Numbered from the stretch's first letter, positions 11,268 to 23,651 are shown. The stretch: 64,000 nt of DNA from Bubalus kerabau (GCF_029407905.1 NC_073630.1:52973001-53037000), one strand, 5' to 3'. Translations and numbers: made by a program. The notes: a model not told the origin generated them from the letters alone.

Positions 11268-11848
11268 CTGAACCACAAAAGACACTGCTGGGATTCTTGG
11301 CCTCTGGAGGAGAATTCAATCCAGGGTCAGAGACAAGGCTTGATTACTCAGAGCTTTTGTGTAATAAAGTTTTATTAAAGTATAAAGAGATAGAGAAAGC
11401 TTCTGACATAGACATCAGAAAGGAGCAGAAATAGTGCCCCCCACCACCCACTGCTGCCAGTGTTAGCAAGGGAGTTATATACTCTCCAATTAGTTATTAC
11501 AATGAATCAAAAGAATGTCCAGAGGTTGCAAAGATCTTACTAGACCCACTCCCACAATCCACATTTCAGGATAACAGGATTAGCCAGAAGGCCCTCAGGA
11601 AGGAGAAACTGTCCTCAAGCAGGATACATTGCTGCTATATAATCCTTAGTACAGAGTCCAAACCGAGTTGTTAGTTGTGTAATCATCAGTCCCAGGCTTA
11701 AAGATAAAAACATTTCTTGTGACTAAGACTAAGGAACGTAGAGGAAAAAAAAAAGTTTGTCCTTTCCTCCTCCTTGAAAATTCCAGACCCCTCTCTCCCT
11801 GGGGATCCCTGGACTTCTTATCAACCTACCTAGGAATTGACTCTCTCG
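11268..11848 (-). mobile_element. Solo LTR of a ruminant endogenous retrovirus (BTLTR-like)
   Basis: Read on the minus strand, the layout is that of an LTR: a U3 with a TATA box (TATATAAC, complement at 11474-11481), a polyadenylation signal AATAAA (complement at 11371-11376) about 100 bases further on, and a U5 ending near tggttcagcaaca. The sequence caagaatcccagcagtgtct is typical of a repeated bovine LTR. No gag, pol or env lies next to it, so it is a solitary LTR or a fragment. No clear 6-bp TSD was found. Confidence 0.75.
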
Positions 11849-12250
11849 GAATAGAATGAAAAGGAATGGAATGTAGAGTTTGGCTGTGGGCCATTTCTTA
11901 TAATGTACTCTTTTATGGAGTTATACATGCAAATGAAGAGAGAATCACTTAAAAAAAAAGCTATAAAAGAAGCAATAATAAAGTACCTTTTAAAATATGA
12001 ATAAAGTCATTATGGAAATTAAAAAAAAATGTTTTGAGTATTGAAATCCCTGAATTATGGCAATGCAAGATCTCCTGCAAATTCTTAAAGTGTATTTTGA
12101 GTCATGTATCTCTGAACTGGAGGCATTTTTGATCCCTTATTCATTTATATATTCAGTTTCCTTGATAGTGCTTTTATATTAATAAAAATGCATTTTTAAT
12201 ATTTGCTTTAGCTTTAGTAAGGTACCACATGACATAAGTAATTAAATACT
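11849..12250. other. Unique DNA
   Basis: Nothing recognised apart from short A runs. A gaatggaat motif occurs on both sides of the neighbouring LTR (about 11247 and 11869) but does not form a convincing TSD. Confidence 0.4.
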
Positions 12251-12618
12251 GATAAAGCCTGAATGTTTGTGCCTCCCTAAAATTCATATGTTGAAAACTA
12301 ATCCCCCATGTGATGAAATTTGGGAGTGGGGCCTTTGGGAGGAGATCAAGTCATAATGATAAAGGCTTCATGAATGGGGTTAGTGCCCTTATAAAGAGAG
12401 CCGAGACAACTTTCCTGCTCCTTCTACCATGTGAAGACACAGTAAGAAGACAGCTGCCTGTGAACCAGAAAACAGGACTGCACATGACTCTGAATCTGTT
12501 AGCGCTTTGGTCTTGGACTTCCTAGCCTCTGGAACTGTGAGAAATAAATTTCTCCTATTTATAAGACACTGAGTTGATGGTATTTTGTTATAGTGGCCTG
12601 AATGGACAGAAGTACACA
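12251..12618 (+). mobile_element. MaLR-type LTR (MLT1/MST-like)
   Basis: It follows a MaLR LTR from end to end: gcctgaatgtttgtgcctcc, then aaattcatatgttgaaaact, the ggggcctttgggaggagatc block, the ataaagagagccgag TATA-proximal segment, ggaactgtgagaaataaatt (polyadenylation signal) and a terminal tattttgttatagtggcctg. Nearly complete and old. The short frames on either strand are incidental. Confidence 0.8.
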
Positions 12619-13164
12619 ACAAAAACACATATATATGTGAATGTGGGAACTTAAAATGCTTTATCAACTGTTTTATAATAGGCTTCTTATTTTTTATTCA
12701 AAATAATCCTCATGATTTTAAAATGGATTTTCTTAATTTGTGTCTATCTTACAGAAGAAATTATGCAGGTTTTCAATAATGAGCTGTTTGTGCATTTTCA
12801 TATCTCAATTAAAATAGAATTATTAATGTTCTGAATGATTAAAAAAGTTTATTAAACAAATATTATAATGATCCTTGTATGGCTTTTAAGGACCAATATA
12901 ATATTTCTTTAATAAGCTGATTTATCCATAATTACCTATATAGAAAAGAATCTAAAAGAGTGGACATATGTATAACTGACTTACTTTGCTGTACAGCATA
13001 AACTAACACAACATTGTAAATCAACTGTACCTCGATAAAATTATTTTTTTAAAATGTGTGAAATAGATATTTTAATTCTAATTTTATTCTAAACTAAGAA
13101 AGTATTGGCAAATTTCTTATGTAGCATTGAAGAAGACACAGTTTGAACCCAAGTCTGTACAACT
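12619..13164. other. Unique A+T-rich DNA
   Basis: No gene or named repeat seen. Confidence 0.45.
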
Positions 13165-13178
13165 TCAAATTTAATGTG

Positions 13179-13388
13179 TGTGTGTGTTAGTTGCCCTGTC
13201 CTGCCAGACTTTTTGCAACCCCATGAACTATAGCCCAACAGTCTCCTCTGTCCATAGAATTCTCTGGGCAAGAATACTGGAGTGGGTAGCTATTCCATTC
13301 TCCAGAGGGTCTTCCTGACCAGGAATCAAAACCAGGTCTCCTGCATTGCTGGCAGATTCTTTACCGTCTGAGCCACTAGAGAAGCCCA
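13179..13388 (-). mobile_element. Bov-tA SINE with 14-bp TSD
   Basis: A reverse, complete copy from the (gt)n-flanked tail to gagccactagagaagccc. A perfect TSD TCAAATTTAATGTG lies at 13165-13178 and 13389-13402, giving exact ends. Confidence 0.93.
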
Positions 13389-13565
13389 TCAAATTTAATG
13401 TGGTGGATATGTAAGCATTATAAAACCCAAAGATAATGAACTCAAGAAACCCAAACATTTATCATTTTTTATGCATCTTTAAAAATTACCTGAAAAAGCA
13501 CTACTTGAAATCAGTAAAGATGTCCACTGATCAAAGATGAGCAATGAGAACAATATTTATGTGCC

Positions 13566-13690
13566 TATGTAAAAATAATAAAAAATATTTACCTCAAAGT
13601 TTTACATGAGAATTCAATGTTTTAGCATTTGTAAAGATCATTAAACTATGCATAGAACATAGTGAATGCTTTATAAATATTATATCATTG
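13566..13690 (+). mobile_element. MIR SINE 3' half
   Basis: The order is that of MIR: a poor aataataaaaaatatttacc block, acatgagaattcaatgtttt, tagcatttgtaaagatcatt, catagaacatagtgaatgct, and a ttataaatattatatcattg end. Ancient and decayed. Confidence 0.65.
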
Positions 13691-14575
13691 TTTTGTTTTT
13701 ACAGTATTTGTTTTGTTATTTTCACAAATATACAGGTCTTAGGTATAGATGTGAGTCTGTTTGAGAGATATACTGCTGATATCATGTAGATATTACATTC
13801 TAGTAGATCAGTTTCTAGGAGTTTTGGTTTCTTTGTCCAATATGCTATCATTTATTTTATGATCTGAACATTTCCATCTTCTCTCTTATCCTTAGGTGTC
13901 TTTCCTTCTTATATTTCCTTCTCTTCCTCCTTCCTCTCCTCTTCCTCCTTCCTTTTCTCTTCTTCTAGGATTTCAGATTCTTAACAATAATTGATAAACT
14001 GAACAGTGAATATTTAAAATCCTTCACCCATAATAATGCAACAGTATTCTCTCAAAATTTATTTTTAATAAATAGAAGTATGTATCTTAGGTTTTGTTAC
14101 CACATCTCCATCCTGAGGAACTGAATCTTAGAATGTTACACTGAACCCAGCAACCTGGAATATACAATAAGTTAGAAGAAATATGGATTAAGTTCTTCTC
14201 AGAATTGTATGGAATTCAAGATATGTTGCAGAGTAACATTTATTATAAAGCCCAAGATTTTGTACAACTTCTTTATTCCTAAAAACAGTAACATTTGGTT
14301 TGGAACTGAAAAGTCTGTTAATTAATTTTGAATCATTCCATTTACTTTTCTTGGTATCACTGACAAGAAAGTGGGAAACATGTCAGCTATTAATACTCAC
14401 AAAAACATCAATAGCCCTTTTTAAACCCCATCCAAATGCTGCCTTATTTTAATATATAAATTACTTCCCTACATTTATCTAAGTCCTTCTATAAGACTGC
14501 TCTTTTAAATATACTGTAACTTTTGATCTTTTTCCTTTTTCTTTTCAAAGTATGACATTGTCATTCTACTTATTT
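13691..14575. other. Unique DNA with a polypyrimidine tract
   Basis: A C/T-only-like stretch of about 65 bases spans 13902-13968 (repeats of ttcct and cctcc). No gene is seen. Such tracts can adopt triplex structures, but nothing here shows a function. Confidence 0.5.
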
Positions 14576-14585
14576 GGTGAGGACA

Positions 14586-14728
14586 GTGCTGCTGCTGCTA
14601 AGTCGCTTCAGTCGTGCCCGACTCTGTGTGACCCCATAGACGGCAGCCCACCAGGCTCCCCCGTCCCTGGGATTCTCCAGGCAAGAATACTGGAGTGGGT
14701 TGCCATTTCCTTCTCCAGCATGGTGAGG
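14586..14728 (-). mobile_element. BOV-A monomer SINE (half BOV-A2)
   Basis: A single Bov-A unit with the (GCT)n complement of the BOV-A2 tail, ending at ttccttctccagcatggtga. GGTGAGGACA at 14576-14585 and 14729-14738 is a perfect 10-bp TSD. The element is a 5'-truncated BOV-A2 that kept only its 3' monomer. Confidence 0.9.
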
Positions 14729-14738
14729 GTGAGGACAC

Positions 14739-17700
14739 TAGATTTCCTCTAATACCTGAGCAAGCTCTCAGTTTATCTTTGTTGCCCTTCTCCTTTTCCT
14801 CTTCCAACTTTCCTTCTATCTATGATCATCACTTTTCTTCCTCTGTGTAGTTTGAGTCAGCCCAGAAAGCATATCGTTTGTTTTCATTTTTACCTTCTGT
14901 TCCATGCTGGTATATTTAGACAGGGTATGTAGATATTCATAACTTCAGAGCTAAATTTCTGCAGTAACTTCCTAGTCAATCTACTCTCTCCTTGTTGCCA
15001 TTATCCTGCCAAACTTCCATTCCTAATCCAGCACACATCTACTAAAATACCTACTTGTTTATGTCACATTCTGCCACATTTCCACACAAGTTACTGTCCC
15101 TTAACAAGTCTCTACTTCGTTAAAGTTAATGTAAACCCCATAAAACGCTATGCAGTGGTTTTCAAAGGAGACAGAACCACTTTCATAAACTGTTTTATGA
15201 TTTTTTTTTCCCAACAATAATTGGGAAATTCTACAGCATTCAGTATGTGGAACCAGGGCTCTATGATTTCCTTTCTACATGGAAGAATACTACAAAGTAA
15301 AAGAAAAAAAAAAAATAGAGCATCCTGCATACTATAACTTTGATTTTCCATGCAGATGGAAGCAATCTCACCAAATAATCAGGTAAGACAAAGCAAAACA
15401 AATAGAATCATAAACACCAGAACCACTCATAATTATCTGAGCCCAGAATCCAATTGTTTTTAACATAAGATGACTAAGTACTTTAATGTTTTTATACACA
15501 GTTAATCTTCCTGTGATGATATAATTTAATGGAAAAGAGACTGTGCTTTGCTTCCATCAGAACATCATTTAAAATTGTTATTCACCAGTTAAAGCACATC
15601 TAGTAGTCTTTCTTCTGGTATTTGGGTTGCTGGTTTAACATATAAAACCTGCATTAGTATCTGAGTTGTCACATTCAAAGACATAATAGTGGAGATTTGA
15701 AGCTACTTTTAAAAGACTTAGAAGTAGGATAATCATATCTGTCACTTAAAATAGGAACATTCTTGATAGTAAAAGGAAGCATTAAAAAATTAGTATTGAA
15801 TATTTTTCGAAATACTTATTTTTTGATTGACTTTTTTATTATATTGGTCAATTATAAAGAGGTTATATTCAAAACCTGTTTTCAAAATGAATTCTTTCTA
15901 AAGTTAACATATATCATTGTATGATGAAGCAAAACAGCATTATTAAACACTGTTAAATGGGATTTCTGTTTCCCAAGATAATAGAGGAATTGGTACTAAA
16001 ACTACCCTTCTACTATAAACAACCAGAATAGCAAATAAAAATATGGAGCTATTGTTTCCAGACATTGGATAGGGAATGCAGGAAGATGAATTCTTCAGGG
16101 AATTAACAGATGAGATGTAAATTGAATTAGATTGAAGTAAACTAAACGGATAGCTGTTTCTCCTATTTATAGCAGTTAAGATAATCACAGTACTCTCCTG
16201 AGTACATCAGATTTTTGAGGGAATGTGCAATTGTGGCAGAAATCATATTCTATCCTCTTTTTGACTCTTTCTGCATCATCATTCTTCAATGGAACAGCCT
16301 ATTCTCCCACTGGATTTTTTAGTCACTATGCTAGTTTCCGTTTGTGACTTGATAAATGTCATTCTAAACTTGCTTGATTTATCATAGTCTCAAAAATTTT
16401 ACCTCTGTTCTCTGAGCAATCTCACTTAGCTTCTCACTTTGAATTCTTCTTTTATTACTCTATGATACACTTCAAACTTATTTATTCTGTCTTGTCACCT
16501 TTGGATGTTTCTACTTTTTATTTATGAGCACACACATCATCTCTCTGAGATCTCCTTGGTCACTTCTTCCATTTGATAAGTAATGACACTGTGGGAGAAA
16601 TCCCCTGAGAGGAAAAGTACACCAGCTAAGAGTCCAGCAAGCAAGAATTTGCTTGCTCATCCAGTTTCCTTCCAGAGTGCACTTAAATTTACTGGGGGAA
16701 AAAAGAAATATATTCCTTCTTACATGTCAGTGTCTCTGGTGTCACTTTTCTTATGAAATAATCTTGGTTTTACTTTAGAATATCTACCTACTTTTTTATT
16801 TCTTTTTTTCTCTATAGAATATATGTTAGAGACCTAAAATTACCACATTTATGAAAGAGCACATGATGATAATTTAGACATTGAAAGATAAACTTACCTA
16901 ATTCTGACAGAGTCTAATTTCTAGTCTCTGGAGCCCAAATTAAATCATTGCTTTCCTTGTGAAATGTTTTAGGTTGATGTAATACCAATATGAATCTTCT
17001 AATTGCTCATTATTCCTGCTTAGTTCTTTCACTGAAGTGGAAGCATCACATTAAACAATTTCAAAATAATGACTCTCTCATTCAAGACCTACTGTAGAAC
17101 AATGTTAAAAAAAAATCACTGATTTTGTTGTAAACTAAACAAGAAATGGAGAGGGGACAAAGAATTCTACTATGGTTCTTATCTATTCTTCCTTGACCAG
17201 AGCACTATTTGGATATACAGCTTATTACATTTGATTACTATATGTGTAATGATTTCTAATATTTTTGTGTAATTTACCAAGATATCTTAACAATACAGTT
17301 GTGACTTTATCTCATATTTTCACTTTACAGTTATTATAAAGTAAAATTTTTACCAAGATCACTTTTCTTTTTCCAATAAAATAATTCAGATATTTTACTT
17401 TCAGAATGACAGTAAAATTATTTGAAAAGCAAAATGGATTCTATTGTATCTATCATATCTTAAAAAGCATACATAATTTTACACCTCCACCATTCTTTTT
17501 AAATTCAAGATACTGAACATAAAAATTAGTGGCTGAGACTTCTTTCTTTTGTAACTGTAATATGAATGGAAAAAACTGAAAAAAAATAACTATAAGAAGC
17601 AAAAAAGTTTTCTCTTTATATTGAGGCTCTAGTGTCTTGAAACAGTTTTTATTAACATGAAAGGCAATTGGGCCATATGAAGTTGAATTAAAAATCAAAA

Positions 17701-17880
17701 CTGAATTATAAATTAAATAAAATAATCTTAGAGATTACTTTTTTAGACAAGTCCAAATTTAATTAAGAAATTGTGCTTCCCTAGGAATTATTTTTAACAT
17801 CTTTAGATTATCTACTGAGCCATCTCAAATATCTGGGTTGTTTTTCTAATAACTGGAATGAGTTGCACTAATCCATTGAT
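14739..17880. other. Long unique A+T-rich stretch
   Basis: About 3.1 kb without a recognisable gene. Possible, very weak L2-like wording occurs near 14940-15080. The frames present (for example 81 codons at 15943-16188 minus and 81 at 17453-17698 minus) are hydrophobic and lysine-rich in the way random AT-rich frames are. Confidence 0.5.
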
Positions 17881-17884
17881 ACTC

Positions 17885-18800
17885 TTTCAACATCTTCTAT
17901 TTTCCTTCAGTGAATGCATTTGAGGGAGATGTATGTATTCCCTGAACTACTTCAGAGAATGGATTAGCACTCAGTGTTGTCTGAACTGGTTCTGAACCCA
18001 CTGTGAATCCTGTCCTGCCAATGGGCTGGATTGTAGGTGGACATTCTCTACAAATTCCAAGTGCCTGAATATTGTATTGGGTAACATGCATTTTGAGCAG
18101 CTTGAGGTTGTTATCAGTCAGTAGTCCCACGTGTTTTTGGAACTCTCTGGATCATCCTCATTTCATTCCATCTGCTGTCCTTTACTGATATGATTGCACA
18201 AAGATAATATGTTCTTGGGTGTGTGGTCCCCTTGGAAATGCAGGGTCTCATGTCAAGTCCCTCCTTCACTGATGACTGTCTAGAGTTTATAACCCTGTCT
18301 CCCCCAGCTCCACAAAAATATCCGAGACTTGAAATATTCCTTTCAAATAATGCTGAACATCCTTAGGCTGTTTCTTTCTTTATTTCTCATGCTCCTTCAC
18401 AGTAGTTGCAGGAACCCATGAGATTCATTCTGTCTTCTTAGAGGGATGGAAGCTACTACTCTTCTCCATTTCTTCCCAACCTCCCTTCACCACAGTTCTT
18501 ACTAACCCTGATGGCAAAAAATGCCTCCACAAACTCATGACATCAGAAGAGAACAGGGAAGAAACAATTATCAGTCCCCACTTTTTCATATGACAACACA
18601 TTCCTAGGGACACAGGTCAAGCTTTCTCACCAATTTCTCAACAGATACTGAGTGGGGAATGCCAAGGTTCAACTGATGTTTCCAGGTTATTGAGTCCTCG
18701 GGAGTGAGATTTTGGCCTCAACTTCTTTCAGACAACCTCAGGCTCAGGAGTGATGTTCTCAGGAAGCCTCTTTATTTGGCTTTTGGTAAAACAAAACAAA
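17885..18800 (-). other. GC-richer block with coding-like fragments, origin unknown
   Basis: This 0.9-kb stretch is visibly less A+T-rich than its surroundings. The minus strand carries a 77-codon stop-free frame (17897-18130) of mixed composition (LLTDNNLKLLKMHVTQYN at its start), and upstream frames keep peptide-like text broken by stops and frame changes. AATAAA-like signals on the minus strand occur near 18380 and 18767. I do not recognise a parent. It may be a decayed retrocopy, part of an old ERV, or chance. Confidence 0.3.
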
Positions 18801-18949
18801 ACAAAAAAACACCTTCTCTTTTCCTTGACAACCCTAATCAAGAAAAATATCACTCTCCCAGGACATTTTCTTTTCCTTTTTTGTCTTTACAAAGGCTTCA
18901 TAAATATAAATAAATCTGTTTATTCATCCAGACATGTTGCCATTTTGCT

Positions 18950-19040
18950 CATTTAAACATAATCTTCATGAGAGCAGATACTTTTTCAAATCTTGTTTCT
19001 GTTTCATCTCCAAAGGCATAGACAATAACAGAAATGTATA
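18950..19040 (+). mobile_element. L2 3'-end-like fragment
   Basis: It resembles the L2 terminus: aatcttcatgagagcagata, tgtttcatctccaaaggcat, then tttagtaattttt. Weak match. Confidence 0.45.
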
Positions 19041-19378
19041 TTTAGTAATTTTTAAAGCAAATTAATAAATCCATGAGTGGGTATTCTCTAACAAGAGTGT
19101 AAATAAGCAAGTCATCTACTCTGGTCTATGAACTCTACTCTAAATTGTAAATCTGCCTAATTAAGCTACATCCAAGTTGACTTCATTCAGGTTAAGGTTT
19201 ATATCTTTAAAACATTTCAAATCTAGTCGAAGTAGAATCACTTATAACTGAAAATGTTACCAGTTTTCATCATTCATGGTGAGAGATTATACAGGAAATG
19301 ATTCAATGATTAGTAAATTATGTTTCATAAAGATCTTCAGAGGAGTATGTGGATTGGTATAAACTAAAAGGTTCAGTG

Positions 19379-19566
19379 AACTTTCCAGGTGGTGCTACTG
19401 GTAAAAAACCTGCTTGCTAATATAGAAGGATATCCTGGAGAAGGGCGTGTCAATCCTCTCCAGTATTCTTGCCTGGAGAATCCCGTGGACAGAGGATTCT
19501 GGAGGGCTACAGTCTGTAGGGTTGTAAAGAGTCAGACATGACTGAAGCAAAACTTAGCGTGCAAAG
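19379..19566 (+). mobile_element. Bov-tA SINE with internal deletion
   Basis: The head ctttccaggtggtgctactg joins the body after loss of part of the B-box region. The body ends at gtcagacatgactgaagcaa. A near-perfect TSD GGTTCAGTG is seen at 19370-19378 and 19567-19575. Confidence 0.87.
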
Positions 19567-19575
19567 GGTTCAGTG

Positions 19576-21300
19576 CAACATAAATGGAAAAGTTAGAACT
19601 AATGGAAACCTGCAAAGATATGTAACATTATTTATTTGGGAGAAGAGAAGAAGAAAAGCACCATAGGAATATTTTCAGCAAGCAAAGATAATAGTAACAA
19701 AACTTTGATGACATAAACAACCTGAAATACAGAACTAGTAGTTTGTCTTAAGCAGTTTATGTAGGGGAGATGTGCAAAGTGAGACCAGTCTTGCCAAAAG
19801 ATGTGGTAAGAATGATGCCAGGTTTATAATTTTACATTGTAGGCAGTAAGACCCTTTTAGGGCAGGGACAGAAAAAAAGACTAAAAATTTTGTCATATGG
19901 AGGGATTTCCTGAATTAGCAGCCTTTTGCCAGAATATTAATAAGAAATAATATGTTCAAAATATCCTTTGAAAGATTCAGCTCAATGACATATCTAACAA
20001 GAAGCCATTTAGGGGGAAACAGGAAATCTTGGTTCTCTTCCACGTTGTTATTAACTACCTATCACTGCCACAGTATTGCTGACTAGAACTACTACTAAAT
20101 AATTCTACCACTTAATGGGTTCTTAGGTTATGGTAGACATCACAATAACCACTTTCAAAGCAATGAGTAATTTGAGGCTCATAGCAAGGAAATGAATTAT
20201 GAATTATCCCTATTTTCATTTTACACATGGAAAAAGAGACTTCACAAAGTTCAAAAACCTGGTCAGATTCCCACAGGAAGAACTTGGAAGAGTCAGGATT
20301 CAAGTTCATTTGTACTTAGTCTAAATATAGCAACTAAAGTGTAGTGTGAACATATTCACTATGTTAAAACTTTTCTTTTTGAGCCACTACTATAAATGGA
20401 AAACTTTGAATAATAAAATATAGCCCCTTTCAATTCTAAATTGGTATGATCCAATAACTTCAGATTCTAATATCTTTAAATTATGCAGGGACTCAAACAT
20501 TATTTCTCAACTGTTTTTTGAGGAAAATAACTCTCTGGAATTTTAAGAATTGACTGCAGACAATGCTGATGATAAATATGTCTACATTTTTTTTAATTTT
20601 TATTTTTTTACTGACAAGAATTTATACCACTGAAATCCACAGACTTTATGTATGCCTTACCTATCAGCAAAGGCACATTTTTTAATATAAGAAACCAGAC
20701 CTTGAAAAATACAGAATTTAATACCATATGCACAAATGCTGACCTTTCAATGACTTAAGTCTCCCATGTTTTCTTTGATATAAACATATAGAAATAAAAA
20801 TACATTAGTAAATTAACTTTCTTATGATAGATTTAACATAACCTTCATGCAAAGAAAATGATCAGTAAACTTGCCTTTAGCTGAGATCTTTAAAAAAAAC
20901 ACTAGGACAATTAAAAGGATATATTTAAATAAATCTCTTAAATTCTCAGTTTCCAAAAATAAAGAAAAATAAGATTCTTAAATCACAAATCTCAAAGCTT
21001 TACCTCTTCCAATTTTCTATTTCTTACTATTAATCTTTCAACCTACTGTTCAAAACAAAAATTATTCTTCCATCTCGTCATGAATCTGTCAAAGGCACTG
21101 CTTCCAACAAAATTGACTTCTTTAATTTATGTTTTATTTCCTGAATCTCTCAAGACTTATTCCCAATTAAAAAAAAAACAAAAACAAAAAACCTATCCTG
21201 TATTTTGAGGTCTTTGGGTCATAGGAAAATACTTTTCTGTTTTGGTTAAAGTTTCTTTCTGGTAAAAATATTTGTAACTAAATAAAATATTCACACTGAA
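19576..21300. other. Unique A+T-rich DNA
   Basis: No gene. One MIR fragment lies inside it (20180-20310). A 65-codon minus-strand frame at 20112-20309 overlaps that MIR and is not genic. Confidence 0.5.
20180..20310 (-). mobile_element. MIR SINE fragment
   Basis: In reverse orientation: tcattttacacatggaaaaa, a gcctggtcagattcccacag-like region, and gaagagtcaggattcaagtt, corresponding to the MIR core. Old and decayed. Confidence 0.55.
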
Positions 21301-21330
21301 TATATATATATATAGTGTGTGTGTGTGTGC
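21301..21330. repeat. (TA)n/(GT)n microsatellite
   Basis: A short TA run passes into a GT run at the 3'-tail side of the adjacent reverse Bov-tA. The GT run may have grown from the SINE tail or its target. Confidence 0.8.
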
Positions 21331-21663
21331 TGTGCTGTGTTTAGTTACTCAGTCATGTCTGACTCTTTGCGACCCCATGGACTATAGCCCACTATGCTCC
21401 TCTGTCCATGGGTATTCCTCAGGTAATAGTACTGGAGTGGTTTGCCATGCCCTCCTCCAAGGGATCCTCCTAACCCAGGGATTGAACCCAGGTCTCCTGC
21501 ATTGCAGGCAGATTCTTTACCATCTGAGCCACCAGCAAAGCCCAAGAACACTGGAGTGGGTAGCTGATCTTATCTCCAGGGAATCTTCCTGACCCAGGAA
21601 TCGAAATGTGATCTCCTGCATTGCAGGCGGATTCTTTACCAATTGAGCTACCAGGGAAGCCCC
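21331..21663 (-). mobile_element. Bov-tA SINE with doubled tRNA-like head
   Basis: A reverse Bov-tA (21331-21543, ending gccaccagcaaagccc) continues directly into a second partial copy: aagaacactggagtgggtag, a second B-box/A-box head, and the end gagctaccagggaagcccc. The same head-plus-partial-body arrangement recurs at 36010 and in the nest at 41.9-42.1 kb, so it is an amplified variant. Confidence 0.88.
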
Positions 21664-22504
21664 AGATAAATATCTATATGTTTATGTCAATACATGTATA
21701 TGTTTTCATAAATAAGCTATTTGAGCCCATGATCATTTTAAAACACATAAATGAATTATTCTTTAAACATACAGACATTTAAAACCATAAAACGGATGAT
21801 ACTTCATGGCTTTTTTTATAATCATATATTCCATGAATATCACTTTCTGTTTTAGGAAGATGCATACATAATCCAAATGATCTGTACAATTTCTCCACTT
21901 TATTTTATTTTTTTGAGGTGGGTCGGTTCTGTAGTGGCAGAGGTTATGGGAGAAATGTCTTTTAACTGACTCCTTAGTGACAAGCATAATGTCTGGCAAA
22001 ATACAATCATCCAGTCAGACCTCTTGGGTCACAGATGTTAAATGAATAACTCTAAATACCTATATAATAATCTTATTTGTTTAGGTGTCTTGTGATACAA
22101 TTGGAACCAATCTTGTATAAAACATTTAGCTATGTAACTACTGGCAGTTGCTAAATTAAAAGCAACATATATGCTTGGAAAAAAATAGTTTGGTCATGGT
22201 TATGGAATATATCTCATCAGAGTTGGCAGTGGAAATATTTCCTTTATTCAACAAAATTAATTATAATCTTCCCATGTTCAAAAGTGACAAGATTTTGACT
22301 CACACTTATATTGAAAATGAATTGTTCTCTTAAGAACAATGTGATATTTCCTACATATCTCTACATACTGGAAAAAAATTCAGCTGTTTCACTCACAACC
22401 CTCATAAGATCAGTAACACATAATTCTCACATTAAGACTTATCTGGTAGATTTACCTACAGACATACCCATAGTAATTTTGCAAATTTAACACAACATGA
22501 AATC
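21664..22504. other. Unique A+T-rich DNA
   Basis: No gene and no repeat recognised. Confidence 0.45.
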
Positions 22505-22638
22505 TTTTTATGTATTTTTTTATTTTTTTATTTTTTTTAATTTTATTTTATTTTTAAACTTTACATAATTGTATTAGTTTGGCCAAATATCAAAATGAAT
22601 CCGCCACAGGTATACATGTGTTCCCCATCCTGAACCCA
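22505..22638 (-). mobile_element. Ruminant L1 3' end, 5'-truncated
   Basis: The complement of the L1 poly(A)/A-rich end (22505-22558) is followed by tacataattgtattagtttg, aaaatgaatccgccacaggt and tgttccccatcctgaaccc, the standard bovine L1 3' UTR. The same terminus occurs at 53159 and 61961. Confidence 0.9.
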
Positions 22639-22841
22639 TATAGATTTTAATCAAGAGAGGAAGAGGAGAGAAAAACATCACAGATAAACATTAGAACTGA
22701 AAGGGGGCATGATTACATACGAGGAAGTAATTTAGAAATCAGTGAATATTCAGTAACTTTATGCCAACTAAATCAAAACCTTGCCAGAACTAAAACAAGA
22801 ATTGTAAACCTGCACAAGAAAAACAATGATTAAGGAAATGG

Positions 22842-23203
22842 AGGGCTTCCCTGGTGCCTCACAAGTAAAGAATTGGCCTAGCAATGCAGAGATACAGGTT
22901 TGGTCCCTGATTCTAGAAGATGCCACGTGCAGCAGAGTAATTAATCCCCTGGTGCCACAGCTATTGAGCCTGTGCTCTAGAGCCCAGGAACTACAACCAC
23001 TGGGCCTGTATGCTGCAGCTACTGAAACTGGCATGCCCTAGAGCTCCTGGTTCACAGCAAGAGAAGCCACTGTGACGAGAAGCCGACACAGCACAATTAG
23101 AGAGTAACTCCCACTCTCCGCAACTGGAGGAAACTGGCACAACAACTAAGACCCAGCAGAGCCAAAAATAAATAAATATATAAATAAAATTATAAAAAAA
23201 TAA
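22842..23203 (+). mobile_element. CHR-1-type long tRNA SINE
   Basis: The tRNA-like head gggcttccctggtgcctcac is followed by an unrelated body with gctctagagcccaggaacta, agagaagccactgtgacgag, gaagacccagc-type wording and an (aaata)n tail, as in the long CHR SINEs of cetartiodactyls. Short frames on both strands inside it are not genes. Confidence 0.85.
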
Positions 23204-23385
23204 ACAAAATCTAGCCACAGAATACAATACAAATAATAAAACACAAACTACAGCTATTTATAGGTAGTAAATTCTACCTATACTCAATAAATGGATTTTG
23301 ACCAGTAGGTATTTTGAATATTCAAAGATTAGAGCATGGGTAAATACTTTCAGAAAGTAAAAAGATGGTAACTAATTTTATGCTT

Positions 23386-23505
23386 GTTGTTTGTTTTCAC
23401 TCACTAAGTCCTGTCCAACTCTGTGACCCAATTGCAGCACGTCAGGTTTCCCTGTCCTTCACCATCTCCCAGACGAGTTTGCTCAAATCTATATCTCATT
23501 TTAGA
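23386..23505 (-). mobile_element. BovB 3' end fragment
   Basis: The complement of the BovB terminus: cactaagtcctgtccaactc, attgcagcacgtcaggtttc, ttcaccatctcccag. About 120 bases, with no long tail. Confidence 0.75.
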
Positions 23506-23651
23506 AAAACTTAGTAACCTTGCTACCTGTGGTAGGTAGAATTCTAAAGATGGGTTTCTAAGATTTCGATCCCTGATATTCTAATGGTAATCTAAGTGCT
23601 ACAAAGAGATTTTGCAGAGAAAACCCTAAATCACTTGGCTTTAAAATGCAA

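Noticed and set aside
11241..11885. gaatggaat repeats on both sides of the solo LTR as its TSD
   Set aside because: Positions and length do not fit the short TSD of retroviral integration, and the LTR ends could not be placed beside them.
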